Shown: one piece after another, positions 11,663-25,034 of the stretch | How the letters are laid out: each line of letters opens with the position of its first letter | How positions within the stretch are numbered: position 1 is the stretch's first letter | Origin: Uloborus plumipes | Taxonomy: Eukaryota; Arthropoda; Arachnida; Araneae; Uloboridae | Length of the DNA stretch: 64,000 nucleotides | Assembly: GCA_038373865.1 (NCBI GenBank) | Contig: JAXGGA010001088.1 | Span: 1 to 64,000, forward strand | Direction of reading: 5' to 3' | The notes under the pieces: generated by a model | What the model was told of the DNA's origin: nothing | Seen by the model: the letters and a program-made list of their open reading frames with translations, nothing else | Databases searched by the model: none | Position numbers and translations under genes: made by a program

Positions 11663-12180
11663 CTCGAGAAGTTAACATTTGGAATTGACTTATCCCATTA
11701 CAATCTTGGTTGGAAATAAGTGCAGCTTAAAAAAAAACTCTCTAGCATGGTTTTCAGGAGATAGAGCATCTTGGTATTTTTAAAAAGGGAAACGTGACAA
11801 GATAATAAGATCTAAATTTTTATTTATCTGTGAAACAAATTAAAAATGTATTTCTGAATTTATGTGTGGTTTATTGATTGATAAATAGTGATGTTCTTAT
11901 TGAAAATCATGTTTTGTTTACCTGTTAATCATTGGTCCAAGGTACACCATCCCAAAACCCAAGGTACACCACCGATGGTGTACCTCGGTTCTATGTGCAT
12001 TATTATGTTTATTACAAAAAATGTAATTGAAATTAGTTTAAAAAAAATTTAAGATAATTATATGTAGTGTAAAAAATCATAAAGTTTCAACTTATGGTGT
12101 TTGTTTTTAAATTTGGCAAATAGTTATGAAATTAAAAATTGAAAAGCAAAAATAGGTCCGAGGTACCCCACCTTCCCCTA

Positions 12181-14688
<2,508 letters not shown>

Positions 14689-14709
14689 AATATGAAGGTA
14701 AAAAAAATC

Positions 14710-14756
14710 AATCGCCCCCCCCCCCCTTGAAAAGTTTCTGGATCCGCCCCAGCAGA
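14710..14756. mobile_element. Transposon end (CTGGGGCGGATCC type)
   Basis: On the minus strand it reads CTGGGGCGGATCCAGAAACT, then a G run. This is a very common terminus style for animal DNA transposons. The other end is not identified; the TA microsatellite may lie inside the element. Confidence 0.4.
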
Positions 14757-15099
14757 AAATAGCTCTTTAATGTTGCTAATGAAAAACAATTCCCAAAACT
14801 ACATTAGATGGCAAAAAGTAGTTTTGCACCACTGCTTCTCTAACCAAAATTCATGGTATCCATAGCGAAAAACGGAAAAGCGTCTTTTGATGTGATCAAT
14901 CGGGAGTTTTTCCTTTCGCTGCAGTTTGACCGAAAGTCGAAAAAAGGCATTAATCTATCAGTAGCAGATTTTACCACTTAATCGGTAAGAGCTGCCACCA
15001 CACCCGACGATGACTACAGCCCTATAAATGAAATGAGAAGAGGGTGGAAAAATCTTCTGAAGGAAAAAAAAGGGGAATATAAGATACATAGATCTCGAA

Positions 15100-15540
15100 T
15101 TGGATCTGCTATATTTGCGCAAAGCGCAAATCGACGTCCGCAAATTTCGGTTCGATGTTTTGCGGGAATCATTGGAGAACCGAGGGAGGGACGAAATTGA
15201 AGATGAGACCTGTCAATGGGAAGAAAAATTGCAGAATGGTTTTAAACGTGGTCTTCTCACGACCAACCAATCGCTCAATCAAGCACCAGAAACCGTTTTA
15301 TTCCTGTGGGAGGGAGCCCATTGCACCGAATGGGTTTCTTCGTTTCTCGATTATTGGTGGGAGTACAAATACGGATTGTGAATATTACTCGTGATGGATT
15401 TCGCGACGCCATTCCGGCACACTTAGATATGAGGAAATATGGGGAAGGACATACCCAAGAGTGTCGTTTAAAATCCTTTATAGCAGCGCGCGGTGCGGGC
15501 TTATTGCCGGCGTAAATGAAGTGATATCCGTCCATTATTT
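15100..15540. other. GC-richer unique block, coding status unclear
   Basis: Clearly richer in G+C than the neighbours. Overlapping frames are open on both strands (for example + 15100-15381 and - 15275-15535), which is expected of composition as much as of coding. The + frame 15100-15381 has balanced residues (RESLENRGRDEIEDETCQWE) but its first codon is not an ATG and no family is recognised. It may be an exon, a 5' end or regulatory DNA. Upstream 15025-15031 is CTATAAA. Confidence 0.25.
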
Positions 15541-15628
15541 TTCTGCTTGTAGAATTTAAATCAGATTATTTTCCCAAATGGGAAAGGGCAAAATGGGTGT
15601 TAAGACTGCCTGTAGAAACTGTATTCTG

Positions 15629-15724
15629 AGTTTGTTTCTTTGATTTTTATTAATGAATATGTTGTGATTATGAACTCTATTAATTAAAAATAACTGGCTA
15701 TATAAAAATCAGTATCTTGCTGTA
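15629..15724. repeat. Direct repeat copy A flanking a SINE
   Basis: This is about 96 bp beginning GAGTTTGTTTCTTTGATTTT. Its first 45 bases are identical to 15998-16042 and the remainder is about 80-85% alike. Confidence 0.85.
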
Positions 15725-15997
15725 GTCTTATGCCACCTAGGCTGAAAATTTGGGGTGCACTGCTTCGCTTTTCTTGCTGTATCGTAATTTGGTTGAAGTC
15801 CAACTTCCACAGTACACATATGCCATAGGAACCCGTTTATACCGTAGGGTAGGCAACCATTCACAACACAACAACATATTCACTCAAGGAAAGGACAATT
15901 ACAGGAGAGAGAAAGTACATCCATACTCGAGTTGGGATTCGAAGCAGGGACCACATCATCCGGGGCAACCTTCTCTGACCACTAGACAAGGTGGCCG
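15725..15997 (-). repeat. tRNA-derived SINE
   Basis: On the minus strand the head reads CCGGCCACCTTGTCTAGTGG followed by a TCAGAGAAGG segment (A-box-like). About 55 bases later CTGCTTCGAATCCC resembles a pol III B box. The same head is present at 17985-18089. The body continues to about 15725. Confidence 0.65.
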
Positions 15998-16097
15998 GAG
16001 TTTGTTTCTTTGATTTTTATTAATGAATATGTTGTGATTATAAACGCTATCAATGAAAAAAAACTGGTTATATAAAAATCTATATATTATCTGCTGT
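15998..16097. repeat. Direct repeat copy B flanking a SINE
   Basis: Partner of 15629-15724. It starts immediately next to the SINE head. Confidence 0.85.
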
Positions 16098-17984
16098 TAT
16101 ATAATCGAAAAGCTCGAATTAGTGCGTAATATTCCGGAACAGGTAAACAGGTAAATAATTTGAAATTTTGCTGAACGTATGATGAGTTATTGCATTCAAC
16201 ACTTAATCAATTCTTCACAAGATGTAACTTAAAAAAAAAAATGTGTGTGATAAAACAAACTATGGGTTCTAATGCAGCTTTGATAAGTTGAAGCATGACC
16301 TTAACAACGTTAACCTCTTTTTGGGGAGTTAGTGAGAAAGAGACGCGTTATTTGTGCGTATCTGAATTGGAATACTTTCCCAAAACTACTACGAAAGTAA
16401 CCTAACTGAACTCAGTGCCAATAACCCTTCCCTTTTAATCCAAATGGATACACTGGGAGGACAAAGAAACATTGGCAAGTTTCAACTTGATTAGAACAAC
16501 ACCATTGTGCATCATAACTAATCGAGGTTACTTTCCCCTTCCAATTTAGTTTAACAGTAACAATCTTGTTAAATTGACGGAATAATTCACTAGTTAATCT
16601 TAAGATAGTTTTTAGAAAAAATTTGGCAATACGTTTTTCTTTATTTTTGGAACCACATCGGGAATTTTCGTATCACACTGCTCCACTCATTTCAATACTG
16701 TGAGAATTTTTCTGTCGAAATTACTAATAAAAACTATATTTAAATAATAATTGAAGCAATCATGCGAAACAATGCAAGAGACTTCAATTAACACTTCAAG
16801 ATTTTTAATTATTTGACTTCTCTACTGTTCAAATTATAATGTCAAAATTAAATACATAAGGTTCTAAGCGTCATTCTTAATGATTTCAATAGTTATAAAT
16901 AACTGATTTTCGTTTTTAAAATCCTCCCGTTCACTACAATTACGATGTTTTATGAAAACATATCTATTGAAAAAAATTCATTCCAAATCCCGAAGCGAAT
17001 ACAGCTGATTACTTAAAAGAGTTTAAGACATTCTTCAAAGTAATTAAATATCAGATATTTCAATGCGAAATCAAGCTACGTCTTTCGATTTGATAACAAA
17101 AAATATGATTTTTTATTACTTAGAACTAAGCTAAGGGTTCTTTTTTTCTTGCTCATAATTACTATTAATGCGAAGGTTTTATTCATCGCGTTCTGGATAA
17201 TATGTTACTTTTGAGAGCTTTTATGTGGCCACTATTTTCCGAAAGGAATAATGAATAGAATTGAATTGGGCTTCGGGCTATGGCTGAAGATTTCATTTCT
17301 GAATCTTTGTGATCTCGGCTTAATAATCGTAGTTTTTTATGATGCTTTTTATGAAAAAGGTTTTTCCGATGAAATTCATTAACGATTGAATATGAAAAAT
17401 TTAAAAATTCAGAAATAATAAAAAGCTTAAAATACTGGAAAATGAGATTTTTTAGGATAAAAAAAAATATTTTTCTATGCAACTTTTTTTGCTGTTTAAA
17501 AGGTGCTATATTTCGAGATTGAATCACACCTTTTTCCTCGTTACCTATTTTCCCGAACTGCTTTTTTTTCATCTCAGCTTCGGTTTTTATGTTCCATTTT
17601 TTACTAAGCAGTTTTAAACAAAACAGCTAACTTAATGATCCATGCAAAAGCCATATATGCCACACAAGTTACATCTGCTTTAATTTTTAAAGTTTCATTT
17701 CTCTTAAACTGACTATTTTCGGTAATTAATCAAACCTTGTGGTTCTCAGTTAAAACAATTGTATAAAATTGTAATTTTATGAGCCACACGTTACTACTCA
17801 AGGTCACATCAATGATAGTTACGAGAAAGTACTCTGAAGGGGTTCCATGTTCAAGGTACAGCGTTTGTCTTTTGACAGGGATTATAAGGATAAAAAATTA
17901 TCTGCTGACACAGTTCATATTGAGTACCAAGGTAGAATTCCTCATAATATCATGGCCTACACAGTCATCCGAAAGTAATACTGA
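16098..17984. other. Non-genic AT-rich stretch
   Basis: No gene or element recognised. The minus-strand frame at 17183-17572 is Lys/Phe-rich and looks like a composition artefact. Confidence 0.55.
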
Positions 17985-18089
17985 TGCTAAATAATATGCG
18001 GATAGGATATACTGTGCATGGGGAGCTTTCAAACCCGAAACCTCCCCATCAGCATTCAGACTTGTCTGACCCCTAGACATGATGGCCGG
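17985..18089 (-). repeat. tRNA-derived SINE head, second copy
   Basis: Minus-strand start CCGGCCATCATGTCTAGGGG then TCAGACAAG parallels the head of the SINE at 15997. A TTTCGGGTTTGAAAG segment occupies the B-box position. The body beyond is diverged. Confidence 0.55.
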
Positions 18090-18310
18090 AGAGCATTATT
18101 TTTCTACCAGCAGATACGTTTTGACCATATCAACAGACATTCCAGGTCACGTGATTTTAAGGTATTAATCCCCCACCACTGGACTACATGTGAACTTTTC
18201 TTAGGATTACCATGTTTTCCCACAAGGTGCTGAGGAAATGCTCCTGTTCATTACCGGGCCTGGAAAAGTGAATAAATATTGAAAGATGCGTCAAGCCTTT
18301 TAAAGTTTTA
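18090..18310. other. No gene seen
   Basis: Short unique stretch between the SINE head and the MITE. It may contain the flank of the SINE's host repeat. Confidence 0.4.
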
Positions 18311-18454
18311 GGGTCCTGCTCCACATTGACGTAAAGCAGAAAAATAAGGCAGAAACGAAAAATGGATCAAATAGTGTTCCTATGGAAAGTACCCGGATTT
18401 TCGGTTTCTGCCTTCGGTTTCGGTCGCGTTTTCTGCTTATGTGGAGCAGGGCCC
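18311..18454. mobile_element. 144-bp hairpin MITE
   Basis: GGGTCCTGCTCCACAT at the left and ATGTGGAGCAGGGCCC at the right form inverted ends; GCAGAAAA / TTTTCTGC continue the pairing inward. It is internally GC-richer, with repeated CGGTTTC/CAGAAACG motifs and no coding. TTA (left) and ATA (right) flank it, so a 3-bp Harbinger-type duplication is possible but not exact. Confidence 0.75.
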
Positions 18455-20935
18455 ATAATTAATACAAATGTATTGTGACACATCAATTTAAATAACGATT
18501 CAAACAATATTAGCTCTCAGTGAGACCCAGAATCCGGTCTCACTGAAAAGACTCCCAGAATCTTAAACAATAGCAGTAAATAAGTTTTACAAAATGTGTT
18601 TCTATATTTAAGTAACATAAAGTCGATAACATAAGCAAAAGCAATAAGAAGTAAATGATTAATAACAGCAATAAATGATTAATAAGTTAGAGAATTTAAT
18701 GATTCCATTTACTTTATGTGTTTCTGCCTAAAGTCGTTCTGTAGTGTGGTTAGTAATATTTTGTTTATTTCGGGTTTCCTAAAGCTTGGGGACTCATGGC
18801 CAAAGCCCTCGAGGCCAGTGTAGCAATTAGGCCCTGTTAGCTATCTTCAATTTTAATCGCCGAAAAAGAAATGAAGTTCAATCATGCGTATACATATATA
18901 ATAACAGAAAGTTACATTTGAAATCCTGTATATTTATTGACTTTCTCGACATTTGCTCATTGTTTAATATTCAGTGTCATTTTCTGGCTGCAAGTTTTAC
19001 TGAGCTGTTTCAACAAGTTCGTTATACTCGCGGAAGCTAGGTTTCGGTTTCGTTTTCAACTGTAGCCGAGGCATACAAAGTATCAATCGATAGAATCTAT
19101 TTCGCTTTGCTTTTTCAAAGTAACCAAAAAGCGTTGACGCATAACTTGTCTGGAAATTTTTGCCCAATACTTCAAACCGTTTCTATAAATCCATTCAAAT
19201 CCGTTCTGCAAATATATATGGATAAAATATTTCTGATATATCTATCTATCAAGATACAAGAAAAGCCTTTTATCGCTAAATTTCGCATGCAAGGGTAGAC
19301 TTCCAATTTCCGAAATATTTCCTGCGAAAGCATCACTTGCCGAAATAGTATTGATGCACAAAACTGAGTGATTTCTTTGGTTGGGAGGGCGGAGAGAGAG
19401 TTTTACTTTTATGCGTTTTGTTTTATTAACTGTTTCAGATTCGCATATTGGCTATTGAATATGATTGCTGGCGATTTCCTCGCGTCGAACATTAGAGTTC
19501 CATTTGAAATTCCTACTTTCAAATTTAGGAGCGATGGCTATTTTCTGCTCGAAATGTACCGTTTATTTTATTATTATTATTATTTTATTTTTTTTTTTTT
19601 TTTGAGTCAATATTATTTTCATCACAATGTCTTTTGGTATTGCAATACATTTCAGGGAAACTCATATATTGCTTTCTCATTAACATCTGTGTAATATGGT
19701 TTACACAGTGGTTCAAATGTTTCCCTTACTACAGAGAGTAAAATCGTAATTTATGTAGACAGGAATGAAGGTTTTATTAGACTAACGTAAATAAGATGCG
19801 AATTTTCATAGAAAAATTTACGTTAAGGTAATTATAATTAGCAAATAAATAATTATTAAAAATAAAATTTAAAATAGTACTTAACTGCAATTAAGGGAAA
19901 AAAACCCATGCGCATTTTTCTGAGTTACTGTAAGCTACTTTTTCAGCACAGAAGAATAGAGCTAAGCGGAACAAATAATTTTGTGTTATTTGATTAAGTG
20001 AGCTCCTTTTCAAGTGTAGCTGTATTTTTTTTTAACTGAATTAAGATGTTTCTCGTAACTCCGAAGCACGAAATTTCAATTTTTTCCCCCTCCATCCCCA
20101 AATGGGTGAGTTGGAATAAATGAAGCCTATATTCAGCGCAAAAGGAAGAGAAGCATTTGCAATTAATGAATATTTGACATAAAATAAGCGGTGTATATTC
20201 GATTGAAAGCAGAAGGTTTTAAAAGCCCACACAGTGAATGAATCATTTCCTCCTTATTTGTAGAACACTGCCTGTTACGTATAAAAGATTAAGAAAGTGT
20301 GAATTTCGTTTTAGGTTTAAAAATGAGAATATCATCAGTTGGGTTGTTCCATAATTATTGACCAAAATCGAAACACAAAAGAAAATATGCGTTCAAAGCT
20401 AAAGTAATGTATTAAAGTTAAATACATTAAACTATTCGTTTGCAGCAAATTAAATCCCCCTCCTCTTCCCCCTCTCTCTCTAGAAATGGTATAATTATTT
20501 CCGAATTCCTGCAAATTGTGTTCCTGACAGCCACTGTTACATTAATTTTCATATTAAACACCCTATATAGTATATGTCAAATAATGTTAGAAAATAGGCC
20601 CTATTTTGTTCTTGGAGCAATTTCCTAAAAAGCTAGAACGTTTTAAAATTATTTAAACCTACTTTTATGCTTTCCTGCAATGCCCCATTTTGTTTATCCG
20701 GCGTGCGAAATATCCCCCATCATGTTCCAATTGTAATTTATGTGTGTATTTGACCGTCAACACCTACGAAGTGACATGACGTACGAGCTAAAGTGTTGAG
20801 TAACTTTTTGGCTGAATTTAAATGAAAACAATACCGAATATATTTCAATAGTTAAAGCTCAAGTGTTGAGTTGTTTCTTTTTTCGGATTGGTATTTGTCA
20901 AAGTTAGCTATGCTAATGAGGGGTACGTCATTTTC
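18455..20935. other. Non-genic stretch
   Basis: No gene supported. A TTA-rich low-complexity tract lies at 19563-19606. Bases 20040-20240 are somewhat less repetitive and might be regulatory, without specific evidence. Confidence 0.5.
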
Positions 20936-21960
20936 GCTACGTAGGGTTGACTGTAACCATAAATACGTGTTCCATGCATTTCACTGGGCTTCTTATCATT
21001 TTTTTTACTGTCACTGCAGTTAGACGGTGGATGCTGTGATTGCATCGGGGAGTTTGAAATGCTCCATATTTGATTTAGTTTTCCACTCAGAGGAAGTGGA
21101 TAGAAGTTGAATCATGTAAAAAGTTTTTTCGTTCACCCTGCCAGAAGGGGCAGGGGTGTTCCTGGAGTTCGACCCTGTTTTTAAAGTTTTAAAACCATGT
21201 GCTTCGGTTGAAGCTTGGTGATGTTCATCCATTTTGATGCGAGGCTTAGGCCTACTACGACGTGATCCTGAGGCGTACTTACGCGGCCATGAGGCGGCCG
21301 GATCCTGTGTCGCCTGACTGAGGCTCGGCTCGGCCATGCGGCGGCCTGATGTTCTTCCGAAGGGTTCTTCAAGAACTGATGGAGCCTATTTTTCTTGGAT
21401 GGATTGCTGATGGTGACCCTGCTGTGTTCACTTCGTCCACTAAAATCGTCGACGAGTGTTTATGATTCTGCAGGAGGGAACCATTGTTTTGATGCCTTTT
21501 TTCGGTGAATGATTTTCCCTGTGGTATGGAACTTTCAAGTTTTTTTTACCGGGACATTATCTTCTTCATGGCATCTTTTTTTTCAAGGGTGGACTTATCA
21601 TGTCAGTGAACTCTCTTTTTGGAACCAGAACGATGTTTTTGAATTTTGAATGTATTTGGGGGGGTTTTTATTGTCAAAATTGTTTTGGGTGTATCAAATT
21701 ATTTAATATTTTAGATTTACTGTTTACATTTGTTTGAATAAATTGTTATTTATTTTTAAAATGAATTTCATGTATTCTTTTCTCCCGAGCAGAACCATTC
21801 CACATTTCTGTTGGTCGGAGGTGGTGGCCCGGTCTTGGTTTATTTTTTACCGATTCCGGGTCGTCGCCGTTCCAGCCGGCCAACAAATAATAACTACTAT
21901 AGGACGGCCGGAGGACATGACTCTTTGAAGTTTTCTGGGGAAGGATGGGGGCAGTGTCCG
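20936..21960. other. GC-rich island, possibly an LTR-element 3' region
   Basis: Bases 21190-21420 are the most GC-rich of this region, with repeated GAGGCGGCCGGA-like words. A polyadenylation-like TGAATAAATTG occurs at 21734-21744, and a purine-rich GGGGAAGGATGGGGG at about 21937-21951 could be a polypurine tract. Overlapping minus frames (21020-21337, 21181-21372) lack any recognised domain. An LTR retrotransposon end is one reading, but no pol domain or paired LTR is visible. Confidence 0.25.
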
Positions 21961-23450
21961 CATGGGAAAACTTTTATATTTCGCCTTTTTTGGCATGTTT
22001 CAGGCTTTTTCAATTACTTTTTCAATATTCCAGTGGTTACCTATACCAGTAGTTCGTTGGTATTATGAATAATTTGTACATGTAAGTGGGTGTGTAAACT
22101 GTTGTTTAATGTTTCTTTTTTTTTCTTTTTGGAGCAAGTCAGAACATCAGCTAATACAGTATCACTTCAAAGGTATTTTTCCGCTATCTGTTACAGATCT
22201 TTAACCATTTACCCTATTTACATAATTTGCTAAAGAGACGTGATTTCTGCAATGCTGAGTCTTATTAAATTTTGTGCTGCAGTTACATAAAGGGGAGGGG
22301 GACTACAGTCTCATCCACAGCACCAGTAGATATTTGAGCCTTCATAAATGCTAAAATTAATTTTATATCTTGAAAAAAAATTTAAATGCTCTTTAAAATT
22401 GTTCATAAATATAAATTTCAGCCATTCCCAAAACGCTTTAGTAGAATAAAAAATATCAGGTAATCAAAATGTTCCATTTCGCTATTAAGTAACACTTTCT
22501 CACTTAAAATGAATGTCAAAGCAGAAATCGACTCACTTATGAAACCTTTCAGAACTTTTAACACAGAACCCCTCTCTAAATTTCTATGTAACATAAAGAT
22601 CAAAATTTTTTGTTGCCACTGCCTTGAATAACTCGAAAAATCAAATAAACAGCTGTCATCGTGCCAACACCACCCGTGGTTCCATACAAACAGATATAGC
22701 CGTGGGCAACTCACTTTTTCCCTTTGCACCGGCGCGTGTGCCTACTGTGTTCTAGTAATGGATTCGGCTTTTCTTCTTTTAAAAGGACCCATTCACGCTT
22801 TTCTTAAGCCGAAAAACTTCCGATAAAGAGCTTTTCACTTTGCTTTTATTAATACCATCTTTTGCTTTCCGTTTTTTCCCCATATTTTTTATTCTCGTAT
22901 CACGGTCTTCGTGGAAACTCGGTGGTGTAGCCTCCGTTTGACAATGAAACGTCGCATGCGGCTCTCCCAAAAAATGAAGTCTTTATTTAAACGCTTTTAA
23001 CATCCCTGTTTTTCTGCTAATGCTGACGTTTGGAGGTTGTGTCTGCCTGGGAATCCTATCCTGGTAGGAGTCTCATAAAAAGCAGTAACACATTATTTGT
23101 AAAATATTTTTAAATAACGTTTCTATGATTGTGTATGGGAGGATCTGTAGCATATGAAGCGAAAATATTTTCTTGCCTGCGAAGTAGACGTTTAAAAATT
23201 CGGAGATTTTTTTTCTGTTCACTGCAGACAAAAAGTAAATATTATTTTTTAGACGATACGTTATGCTATGATGAGACAAAATATTTATTAAAGTAATATT
23301 CTGTCCCTAATTGTTGCTTTGATGAAGCAGAAAACTTTCGCACTCCAAATTTATGCAACATTCTGGGCTTATCGTATTATCAGATGATTTTAGCAACACA
23401 AATAATTTCAAAGTATTAAAAAACAGGTTTTTAAAATAAGAAAAATAATG
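21961..23450. other. No gene recognised
   Basis: Mostly AT-rich. Bases 22740-22990 are less biased and lack transposon signatures, so they are a candidate regulatory block only. Confidence 0.4.
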
Positions 23451-23458
23451 GTATATAC

Positions 23459-24121
23459 TAGGGATGCACCGATAAGCAAATTGGTCGATTACCGATTACC
23501 GATTAATTGGCTGTTGATAATCGGCCGAGCCGATTAATGATAAGGACGATTGTTCTTCTACTACCAATTTTACCATCACTGATTTTTCTCTCTTATACAA
23601 TTCCAAGTTTAGAAATAGTAAGTAATATTTTTCTGAGAGATTTTTTTTCCGTTTTCCTAGTTTTCACAAAATAATTTCAATATTTTATGTAATTTCTTAG
23701 AACAAATTTTCACATATTATTAACACATTGTTTGTTATGTAACATCAAATAATACATGACATAAAAATTCAAAACAAAGGAGAGGGGGAAGTCTAAGGTG
23801 AGCACTCTAATTTAGGAGTGCTTTTAATTCATATTTTTTAATAATTAGTAGCAATTTAATTCACTACTTTTATTCTTTGAAAATTAGCGGTTATCTAAAA
23901 GCATTGTGCTAAGGAGAAAACTATCGCCACATGAAAAATGTTGCAACATTGTTTATGTATATTTATTCAAAGTAGGAGAATTAGTTTAAAAAAATTATAA
24001 CAGCTGTGAGGATAATTATTACTATTAATAAAAGTATTCATCATATTTGGAAAATTTTAAAAATAGTATTTGAAAAATATTTTCTTGGGCCGATTATGTC
24101 CGATTAATCGGTGCATCTCTA
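23459..24121. mobile_element. Non-autonomous hAT element
   Basis: Termini TAGGGATGCACCGAT (23459-23473) and ATCGGTGCATCTCTA (24107-24121) are inverted with one mismatch. They are flanked by a perfect 8-bp duplication GTATATAC (23451-23458, 24122-24129). Terminal repeats starting TAGGGATG together with 8-bp duplications are the hallmark of the hAT superfamily. The 663-bp interior has CGATTA-rich sub-terminal repeats and no transposase. Confidence 0.92.
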
Positions 24122-24128
24122 GTATATA

Positions 24129-24543
24129 CAGTGGAACTCCGGTAACTCGACACATGGATAACTCGACAACCTCAGTAAGTCGACATTTATTTTTCCAGTG
24201 GTTGGTTCTATGTTAATTTCAATGAGTGCAAACCTCTCAAACTTGACACACATTTACAGAAACCTCTATAAGTCGATATGCAGTTGCTATTTTATTCCGA
24301 TTTTTGCTACCGATATTCTTTCACCTTAACCTGTTCTCAGAATTTTGCTATTGTCAATTAATTTTTTTCTGGAATGAGCTCTTTTTGAGAACATACTTTT
24401 CACTAGAACCACCATACTTTGGTGGTACACCGCGCCAGTAAATAAGCAGTACAGAAAACACTGCAATAGTTGAAATTATCGGAATTTCGGTAAGTTGACA
24501 CCGCTTGTGGGCCCTTGGGGTATGAGTTACCGATATTCCACTA
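24129..24543. mobile_element. Tigger/pogo-like MITE
   Basis: Left end CAGTGGAACTCCGGTAACTC is matched by the right end GAGTTACCGATATTCCACTA. TA flanks both sides (24127-24128, 24544-24545). CAGTGGAAC-CTCGA-type ends are typical of Tigger elements. The interior repeats AACTCGACA / AAGTCGACA words and has no transposase. Its first base forms part of the hAT target duplication. Confidence 0.85.
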
Positions 24544-24887
24544 TATATATAATATAGATGTATATATACAAGTGTGTTGTGATTCCAATAAATGGTATAC
24601 TGTGTTAAAAATTTCATGTTTGGCCTAAGTAGTACCACAGCAGTTGATTTGCTTAGTATGTGTCGTTTTTCCCGATTTACGACTTCAACCGAAATTTGGA
24701 TGGATAGGTAATTAACGTGTACAGTGACCTACCCTCAAAAGAGGAGAGATTCCCTTCAATCAAAATTAGGGTTGATTTCTCTATCTAAAAGAGAAGGATA
24801 TTATTAGAAATTTATTTTTCTTCATCATACACGAGTTAGTTAGCGTAGTCTTTTTTTTTTTTTTTTTCACTTGCAATAAAGTGTTAT

Positions 24888-25034
24888 GAAGAAAAATCCA
24901 ACGTTAATTAAGCACCTGTACATCCATAGGCTGAAAAATGTTTTTGCATTGAAAAAAGCGTTCCTTGTAACGCCGAAACACGTGTCTACAGTATCCCTGC
25001 GTATTTGTGCTTAATTAACGTTGGATTTTTCTTC
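24888..25034 (+). ncRNA. Long hairpin with decayed hammerhead-ribozyme core
   Basis: Bases 24888-24915 and 25007-25034 are perfect 28-bp inverted repeats. Between them, GCGTT (24958-24962) and AACGC (24969-24973) pair, followed by CGAAAC and a tiny stem ACACGTGTC ending in the cleavage-type GTC (24984-24986). This matches the stem II / GAAA / stem III layout of a type I hammerhead. The 5' core (TTGAAAA near 24949) deviates from CUGANGA at two positions with one extra A, so activity is doubtful. Hammerheads with minimal stem III occur in Penelope-like elements and retrozymes; this may be a relic. Confidence 0.5.

Larger units (their letters stand above)
10290..12178 (+). mobile_element. Tigger/pogo-type DNA transposon, decayed
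   Basis: The left terminus GGGGTAAGTGGTGTACCTCG (from 10290) is matched inversely by the right terminus ending at 12178 (GAGGTACCCCACCTTCCCC). TA lies directly outside both ends (10288-10289 and 12179-12180), giving a 1889-bp element. The motif GTGGTGTACCTYGGAC recurs sub-terminally in both orientations: 10296-10332, 10663-10720 (including a near-perfect palindrome around 10682-10719) and 11934-11995. The interior retains transposase C-terminal coding in the same orientation but not the catalytic core. TA duplication plus this coding remnant place it in the pogo/Tigger branch of Tc1/mariner. The copy is inactive. Confidence 0.85.

Noticed and set aside
15935..15990. Possible functional tRNA gene on the minus strand
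   Set aside because: A- and B-box-like words exist but no acceptor or anticodon arms pair; the same head at 17985 shows it is a SINE.
17183..17572. 129-codon minus-strand frame
   Set aside because: Lys/Phe/Ile/Leu-dominated translation of A/T-rich DNA, no family, no splice or start context.
21020..21372. Two minus-strand frames with Arg/Pro/Ser-rich products
   Set aside because: They overlap in different frames inside a GC-rich island; openness follows from few A/T-rich stop codons. No domain seen.
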